Positions 59,801 through 64,000 of a stretch of DNA of 64,000 nt are shown piece by piece. Under the pieces are notes generated by a model, which saw nothing but the letters and a program-made list of their open reading frames with translations, had not been told where the DNA came from and searched no databases. The DNA is from an uncultured Shewanella sp. (GTDB taxonomy: Bacteria > Pseudomonadota > Gammaproteobacteria > Enterobacterales > Shewanellaceae). A program made the translations under genes and the position numbers. The stretch's first letter is position 1; each line of letters begins with the position of its first letter. Location of the stretch: the NCBI RefSeq assembly GCF_947501225.1, contig NZ_CANMUW010000003.1, positions 333,753-397,752 of the forward strand, given 5' to 3'.

Positions 59801-60055
59801 AGGCTTTTGAGCATCAAGAAGTTGATGTTCGATACTGAGTTTATGAGCCGGATAGTTATCTATTGATGCTAGATAGTTCTGTTCTAATAGTGCCTGCTCT
59901 TCGGTCGCCCGGGTTAAATGTGCCAGTTTCTCTTCGACAGAAAGGTTTTTTACCGTGGTTTGATTGATGCCCAGTCGTTGATCGAGCCCGAGGGGAGAAC
60001 TGGCATTGGCTGACGGGATGAAGGCATATAATAAAATGAGTAAAAATAGTCGCAT
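56855..60055 (-). CDS. mscM: mechanosensitive channel MscM (YjeP-like)
   Basis: This large MscS-superfamily channel opens on membrane tension and protects against osmotic downshock. The 1066-residue protein has a signal peptide, then a long periplasmic coiled-coil (about 30-420) rich in Gln, Leu and Glu, about eleven membrane helices from residue 440, and the MscS domain near 855-1050 (GFGLQEIFANFISGLIILFE, PVRIGDTVTI). E. coli yjeP has the same place after psd. The larger MscK is a similar protein, so synteny decided the name. A DMT transporter gene lies between it and psd here. Confidence 0.9.
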   Translation of the reverse strand: MRLFLLILLYAFIPSANASSPLGLDQRLGINQTTVKNLSVEEKLAHLTRATEEQALLEQNYLASIDNYPAHKLSIEHQLLDAQKPLSRSENQGLTQQASLAYLRLSELKETEANLNIKIRDLIKQHNQLPNKISSARQTLSLNQKHKVLEPASGEEQVVLAQRQLYIQTLATLEAELASSQKRIDLNQKQMLLVRKQLAQQENLIEELNSAVALQRQKRTDATIARSLIETSAETDPLTRELSAINQRYASELKSLTEQTNLVVKQQEDAENQYQQQAKQLANIQQQIGWIKLNSAFGERFLQILQTLPNPPNPEKVQNKIANARMARYQLEQDQTINGQQLLTQETFTGIQNKLLDSQHALITQLLQSYDLYLSELGDLRVIFEQLNQQHSTLKNTLNEHLFWVPNANSIGQLWFTEFYQSVQWLIHQAPTIDLANSFSERSGFWSWWLILLVLCLVAQDILTPKFKSAMAQDVTFVGNVTQDKFVYTYRALINSLAYSIIKPLPVITAGLIMFYSSQNLVSAIGMGVLAIGLLYLLYRFTYLLALDRGLLISHFKGEKEIIREGQLRFKAFTLMAIPFFGIMGFTEFIDNSVLRNSIGRGAFIIFCIMLFWFYKDILALSKKEHHYHQDGKNKKLIQRILWAILILVPPVCAVLAFRGYYYTAFQMLLQLQLSLLLSLGFMLLYQLIKRWMLIERRRIAFDRAKARRAEILSQRERGEDPQNTNDTLDTYEEPVVDLETISSQSLGLVRSLLLLAFLASLIGLWTQTHTALFSLLDGITLWTSNSVINGIEQQLPITLKSLLLGLIIVGFSLMIATNLPGLLELMILQRLDLTQGTGFAITTVSRYLVVFFGLLSGFSTLGMEWSKLQWLVAALSVGLGFGLQEIFANFISGLIILFEKPVRIGDTVTIRDLTGTVSKIQIRATTIIDWDRKEIIVPNKAFITEQLINWSLSDPITRVIVYVSVARDSDPARVEAALYQAVKECDDALDTPEPEVWFAGFGKHTQDFEVRAYAKDMNSRWPLRHKLHKRISKKLNENDLVLAYPQLEVHINNNQSKDAQGVIRT

Positions 60056-60228
60056 AGTCTGATGCTGGCCGGGGAAAGAGACAAGGGTATATTACCAATT
60101 TATTTTCAGAATAGTATCGCTGTTCAGACTCTTTTTTTTCAATTTTAGACGCATGTTTCAGACCATGTTGACATTGACCATAGGTGGCCCGGTGGCGTTA
60201 GCCGAATCTTACTCTCGAAGAGTCTGGA

Positions 60229-61113
60229 TTAGTCATTTTTTTGTGACGCTTTGCGGCTCTGTTGAGTCTCAAATATGGCTGTCGTGACGACTAAAAAACC
60301 GCCTATTATAGTTTTAAGTTCGAGGTTTTCTCCCAGCAGAAGTAGGGCAAGCATTGCGCCATAAAAGGGTTGCAGACATGAGACCAGGCCGACGGTTTTT
60401 GCGCTTAAATGTCTTAATGCCGACGTAAACAACGCATGGGGGGCGGCGGTGAATACAACGCCTAGCAGGAGGATCAAGGCCCATACATTTTGCTCTATCG
60501 TGCTTATCTCGACGCTATGCAGAGGGGCGAGGAAGATAACGGCCACCGCGGTTTGATAAAACATAGCCTGTGGACCGGAGTAAGTGGAGAAATACCTCTT
60601 ATGAAGCAAGTTTCTGGCGGTGAAAAGTGCCGCAGACAAGATGCCAAGGGCGATTCCAAGCGTAACATCATTACCTAAGTTGGCTTCGGGGATCAGTAAA
60701 ATAACTCCTATCAGCACAGTGAAACCACTGATGATATCGACCCTTTGAATCTTATCGCCGGTAATGAACGGCTCAACCAGTACCGTCATAACAGGGTAAG
60801 TGAAGAAAGCTATCATACCTATTGCGATGGATGACAGTTGCATGGAGGCAAAGTAGGTCACCCAGTGCAGGCTGACAACGATGCCCAACCCTAAGGCGAT
60901 TAGGTAATCGCTTCCATTATGTAACAGGAGTTTATCCTTACTCGCCTTGACAATAAGTGCGAGTACGAATGCCGCGACGAAGCAGCGTAACAGGGTAATA
61001 TCTAAGGCATCCAGGGGAATGAGCTTTGAGAAGAGTGCAGTGCCGCCAAATAGCAGCACTGCAAGGTGGAGTTCTAATAAACCTGAGGGTTTCAGACTTG
61101 TTGTTTGGCTCAT
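60229..61113 (-). CDS. EamA/DMT-family transporter
   Basis: The 294-residue inner-membrane protein has ten predicted membrane helices in two EamA repeats (LLELHLAVLLFGGTALFSKL and LGILSAALFTARNLLHKRYF). Members export amino acids, nucleosides or other metabolites; the substrate cannot be predicted. Its start overlaps the psd stop by one base (TAATG), so it is coupled to psd. E. coli has no gene here between psd and yjeP, which makes this an insertion in an otherwise conserved operon. Confidence 0.88.
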   Translation of the reverse strand: MSQTTSLKPSGLLELHLAVLLFGGTALFSKLIPLDALDITLLRCFVAAFVLALIVKASKDKLLLHNGSDYLIALGLGIVVSLHWVTYFASMQLSSIAIGMIAFFTYPVMTVLVEPFITGDKIQRVDIISGFTVLIGVILLIPEANLGNDVTLGIALGILSAALFTARNLLHKRYFSTYSGPQAMFYQTAVAVIFLAPLHSVEISTIEQNVWALILLLGVVFTAAPHALFTSALRHLSAKTVGLVSCLQPFYGAMLALLLLGENLELKTIIGGFLVVTTAIFETQQSRKASQKND

Positions 61114-61976
61114 TAGTCCTCTATTTTTGCAAACGGCTGTCCCATTCGAGTGACAGCACCAGGTTCGACAGCTTCTGCGAACTCATCCAGTGCATCTTTA
61201 GCAAATAACATGACCACAGTGCTTCCTAGCTTGAATCGGCCCATCTCATCTCCCTTATCGAGAGTCAGAGCATCCGGTCCCTCGGTAGGGTAATCCCAGG
61301 TAAAGACCTTCTTACCTGTCGGTGGTGTTACAGTTCCAGCCCAGACCGTTTCGATACTTGCCACGATTGTCGCGCCGACAAGCACCATTGCCATCGGGCC
61401 TATCTCTGTTTCGAACAGGGCTACGACACGTTCATTTCTGGCAAATAGACCGGGAACATTTTCAGCCGTCAGCGGATTAACAGAAAACAGATCTCCGGGA
61501 ACATAGGTCATTTTAGACAGCGTACCCTTAATTGGCATATGGATTCGGTGATAATCTTTTGGTGCCAAATAGATGGTCGCAAAGTCTCCCTCTTCGAAAC
61601 GTTTTGCATCATCGACTTGATTACCCAATAGTGCAAGTGATGAATATTCATGTCCCTTTGCCTGAAAGATCTGTCCATCCTTGATTGGGCCACATTGGCT
61701 TACGGCACCATCTACCGGGTGGACTATATACTCTTTGTCATCACACAGAGGGCGTATGCCCGGCTTAAGAGGACGTGTAAAAAAGTCGTTAAAGGTCTTG
61801 TAGGCTTCGGCTTCACTCTGAGCCGCTTCGCTCATATCGATTTTATACTGCTTAATAAACCACTTAATGCCGGCCGTTGTGATACTGCCTAGTTCTGCCG
61901 CAGCGAACTTGCCCACGAGGCGAGAGATCAAATGTTTTGGCATCATGTATTGCAGTGCAATTTTAATTTTGTCCAC
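61113..61976 (-). CDS. psd: phosphatidylserine decarboxylase proenzyme
   Basis: Psd makes phosphatidylethanolamine at the inner membrane. The 287-residue proenzyme starts at a GTG ([10 protein letters not shown]). The self-cleavage motif LGST near residue 250, where the Ser becomes the pyruvoyl group, is intact in [10 protein letters not shown]. Other signatures are [12 protein letters not shown] and [10 protein letters not shown]. It follows rsgA after 35 bases, the E. coli order. Confidence 0.96.
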   Translation of the reverse strand: MDKIKIALQYMMPKHLISRLVGKFAAAELGSITTAGIKWFIKQYKIDMSEAAQSEAEAYKTFNDFFTRPLKPGIRPLCDDKEYIVHPVDGAVSQCGPIKDGQIFQAKGHEYSSLALLGNQVDDAKRFEEGDFATIYLAPKDYHRIHMPIKGTLSKMTYVPGDLFSVNPLTAENVPGLFARNERVVALFETEIGPMAMVLVGATIVASIETVWAGTVTPPTGKKVFTWDYPTEGPDALTLDKGDEMGRFKLGSTVVMLFAKDALDEFAEAVEPGAVTRMGQPFAKIED

Positions 61977-62011
61977 GTTTTACTTCCCTTAAATTGATAT
62001 GAGTTGCACTC

Positions 62012-63070
62012 TTATTCGTCAGAACCGGCTCTGAAATGGCGAGCATGGCGCTGTTCATCTAAGCTGGCGATTATTCGATGATAGTTGTTATATCTGTCTT
62101 GTGAGATTTTTCCATCATTAAACGCCGCAGTGATCGCACACCCAGGATCATTCTTATGTTTACAGTCTCTGAATTTGCAGGTTCCAAGGTAGTCCCGAAA
62201 CTCTACAAAACACCATCCTACACGTTCGGCAGGAAGATGCCATAAAGCAAATTCGCGTACACCGGGTGAATCAACCAAGTCGCCGCCACTTGCGAAGTGA
62301 AGTAACTTGGCGGTTGTGGTTGTATGTTGGCCTAAACCGGAGTTTTCCGATACATCACCTACCTGTAGCTCGGCATTGGGCATCATGGCGTTTATTAATG
62401 AAGATTTGCCTACCCCCGATTGGCCGACAAAAACGCTGACTTTCTCATTGAGTAGCTCTTTTATCGCATCGACGCCTAGCCCTGATTTACTGCTGACTCT
62501 ATATACAGGGTAGCCTATCTCTTTATAGCGCTCGAGAGCCGCTTCAACTTCTGGCCTCTCCTCGTCGGTAAGGAGATCTATCTTGTTGAGGATGATGACA
62601 GGTGAAATTCCTGTGTCTTCGGCCGCGACGAGATAACGATCGATAATCTGAGTCGTGAAAGTAGGCACAACTGAAGAGACAATCAATATTTGATCGATAT
62701 TGGCGGCAATGATCTTTATGCCATCATAGATATCGGGACGAGAAAGCGATGAGTGGCGCGGGTGAACGGCTTCAACCACTCCGGCTATTCCTGTTTCAGT
62801 ATCTGTCGCCAACCTGGCAACAACTTTATCGCCGGTGACCAGGCTTTGAATATTTCTGCGGATATTACAGCGAACCAATTGGCCCGATTCTGTTTCGATG
62901 TCTGCATGTTGACCAAAACGAGATATGACGGTTCCGAGCTGTTCCGGCCCAAGTGAACTATCCTGTAATTCAGGAGCATTACTGCCCGATTCTTTCCGTT
63001 GCAGTCTTTTCTCTTGATTGGCCCGCATACGGCGGCGTTGGCCTTGACTTAGGGGTTTCTTTTTACTCAC
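62012..63070 (-). CDS. rsgA: ribosome small-subunit-dependent GTPase RsgA
   Basis: RsgA is a circularly permuted GTPase that acts in late 30S maturation. The 352-residue protein has an N-terminal OB fold, then the permuted G motifs: G4 LNKIDLL before G1 GQSGVGKSSL, then G3 DSPGVREF. A zinc-binding Cys/His cluster follows (CKFRDCKHKNDPGC), with the conserved LWHLP nearby. A basic N-terminus (RRRMRANQEKRLQRK) is usual. Divergent from orn. Confidence 0.96.
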   Translation of the reverse strand: MSKKKPLSQGQRRRMRANQEKRLQRKESGSNAPELQDSSLGPEQLGTVISRFGQHADIETESGQLVRCNIRRNIQSLVTGDKVVARLATDTETGIAGVVEAVHPRHSSLSRPDIYDGIKIIAANIDQILIVSSVVPTFTTQIIDRYLVAAEDTGISPVIILNKIDLLTDEERPEVEAALERYKEIGYPVYRVSSKSGLGVDAIKELLNEKVSVFVGQSGVGKSSLINAMMPNAELQVGDVSENSGLGQHTTTTAKLLHFASGGDLVDSPGVREFALWHLPAERVGWCFVEFRDYLGTCKFRDCKHKNDPGCAITAAFNDGKISQDRYNNYHRIIASLDEQRHARHFRAGSDE

Positions 63071-63183
63071 AGATTTGCCATCGTAAAATAAGGTGATTTT
63101 GTGTTGCTTAAAAAAGCAGTATGATACACGGTCTAAAACAAAAAAGCCTGAATTTAGGCAAACAGGAACAATAAGGCAGATCT

Positions 63184-63729
63184 ATGGCTGCAGATGCAAA
63201 CAATCTCATATGGGTAGATTTAGAGATGACAGGGCTGGATCCTAGTGTCGATAGAGTCATTGAGATTGCAACAATAGTGACAGATAAAGAGTTAAATATT
63301 CTCGCAGAGGGGCCTGTCATCGCCATTCACCAATCGGAAGAGCAGCTAGCCAAGATGGATGACTGGAACCTGAAACACCATGGTGAGTCAGGTTTAATCG
63401 ACAGGGTTCGTTCGAGTAAATATAGTGAAGCGCAGGCCGTCGAAATGACTATCGCGTTTCTTTCTAAACACGCTACCAAAGGCGACTCACCTATGTGTGG
63501 GAACAGCATAGGCCAGGATAGGCGCTTTATGAATAGGTATATGCCGGAGTTGGAGGATTACTTCCATTACCGGAATATTGATGTTAGCTCAATAAAAGAG
63601 CTGGTTCGTCGCTGGAAGCCTGAGTTGATGAATGGCTTTAAAAAGCAGGGAACCCATCAGGCATTGGTAGATATTCAGGAATCTATTGCCGAACTTCAGT
63701 ATTATCGGGAAAAAGTATTTAAAATTTGA
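63184..63729 (+). CDS. orn: oligoribonuclease
   Basis: Orn degrades dinucleotides at the end of RNA turnover and of cyclic-di-GMP breakdown. The 181-residue DEDDh exonuclease has [10 protein letters not shown] (Asp and Glu), [11 protein letters not shown] (Asp) and [13 protein letters not shown] (His and Asp). Length equals the E. coli protein. A tRNA-Gly unit lies downstream in the same direction with its own promoter. Confidence 0.97.
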   Translation: MAADANNLIWVDLEMTGLDPSVDRVIEIATIVTDKELNILAEGPVIAIHQSEEQLAKMDDWNLKHHGESGLIDRVRSSKYSEAQAVEMTIAFLSKHATKGDSPMCGNSIGQDRRFMNRYMPELEDYFHYRNIDVSSIKELVRRWKPELMNGFKKQGTHQALVDIQESIAELQYYREKVFKI

Positions 63730-63759
63730 CCGATCAGCCAGTTTATTTTCAAGAAGGGG

Positions 63760-63787
63760 TTGCAGAGAGATGAAATTCTCATATAAT
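63760..63787 (+). promoter_or_regulatory. promoter of the tRNA-Gly unit
   Basis: TTGCAG at 63760 and a perfect TATAAT at 63782 are 16 bases apart, with a GC-rich discriminator (GCGGCC) as in stringently controlled stable-RNA promoters. The leader has AACTTTAC pairing with GTAAAGTT. Confidence 0.75.
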
Positions 63788-63843
63788 GCGGCCTCAACTT
63801 TACGGCTTCCCGGTTTAAGGGAGTGATATAAGAGTAAAGTTTT

Positions 63844-63913
63844 GCGACATCAGCTCAGTTGTCAGAGGTAAAGAACGATACCTCAGGTAATGATTACAGC
63901 AGGTGTCGTACGA
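63844..63913 (+). pseudogene. degenerate tRNA-Gly-like sequence
   Basis: The first 18 bases, GCGACATCAGCTCAGTTG, match the tRNA-Gly downstream except one. The 3' side ends GTGTCGT, which can pair with the 5' GCGACAT if two G-U pairs are allowed, then ACGA in place of a discriminator and CCA. In between, GAGGTA and TACCTC form a perfect hairpin with an 8-base loop, and GTAA/TTAC a small third arm. There is no TTCGA loop and no usable anticodon arm, so it should not be a functional tRNA. It is transcribed with the real tRNA. Confidence 0.55.
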
Positions 63914-63924
63914 AAGAACAATTT

Positions 63925-64000
63925 GCGACATTAGCTCAGTTGGTAGAGCGATACCTTGCCAAGGTATAGGTCATCGGTTCGAACCCGATATGTCGCTCCA
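63925..64000 (+). tRNA. tRNA-Gly(GCC)
   Basis: A complete 76-base cloverleaf: acceptor stem GCGACAT/ATGTCGC, D arm GCTC-AGTTGGTA-GAGC, anticodon arm ATACC-TTGCCAA-GGTAT with anticodon GCC, T arm ATCGG-TTCGAAC-CCGAT, discriminator T and encoded CCA ending at the last base of the window. More tRNA-Gly copies may follow outside. Confidence 0.97.

Overview
The window is about 64 kb of chromosome from a marine gammaproteobacterium, most probably Shewanella. The gene order, the MotX gene next to purA, the CheX gene, the eight-haem lipoprotein and the protein sequences all fit that genus. Species was not determined. Most of it is conserved housekeeping sequence arranged as in E. coli, interrupted by a few accessory insertions.

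Region 1 (1-9.8 kb): the start of rpoN, then lptB-lptA-lptC-kdsC-kdsD-yrbG leftward (LPS transport and Kdo synthesis). Divergent from these is mlaFEDCB-ibaG-murA (phospholipid transport, peptidoglycan precursor). Together this is an envelope-building locus. Region 2 (9.8-14.4 kb): an accessory block with a membrane histidine kinase, a response regulator with a winged-helix output, an eight-haem c-type cytochrome lipoprotein behind a dyad, a REP element and a 55-residue membrane protein. Region 3 (14.4-26.2 kb): degS, degQ, zapG leftward; zapE, rplM-rpsI, a DUF2065 gene, purA, motX (behind a FliA-like promoter), rnr-rlmB rightward. Region 4 (26.2-29.0 kb): a low-coding accessory island with hairpin-rich repeats, two small unknown genes each followed by an attC-like imperfect inverted repeat (candidate integron cassettes without an integrase), and a DUF481 outer-membrane protein. 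Region 5 (29-38 kb): rpsF-priB-rpsR-rplI, an S46 dipeptidyl-peptidase, dnaB, alr, a D15-type outer-membrane barrel and cheX.

Region 6 (38-48.5 kb): dusA; a small operon of an exported protein, a 35-residue membrane peptide, a PspC-domain protein and a membrane protein, preceded by a sigma-54-type -24/-12 promoter and an upstream dyad; an enoyl-CoA hydratase-like gene; a PCu(A)C copper chaperone; DUF2333 and TIGR04219 genes; tolC; and nudF-yqiB-cpdA-yqiA. Region 7 (48.5-64 kb): parE, a secreted sugar-dehydrogenase-like gene and parC in one coupled unit; bfd with a Fur box; a 2-hydroxyacid dehydrogenase; DUF3392; ugpQ; mscM, a DMT transporter, psd and rsgA leftward; orn; and a tRNA-Gly preceded by a degenerate tRNA-like copy.

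The least expected items are the sigma-54/PspC operon, the candidate cassette array, the eight-haem lipoprotein with its two-component neighbours, the tRNA-like relic and a possible small RNA between ugpQ and mscM. All were read by eye; no alignment, folding or database search was run.
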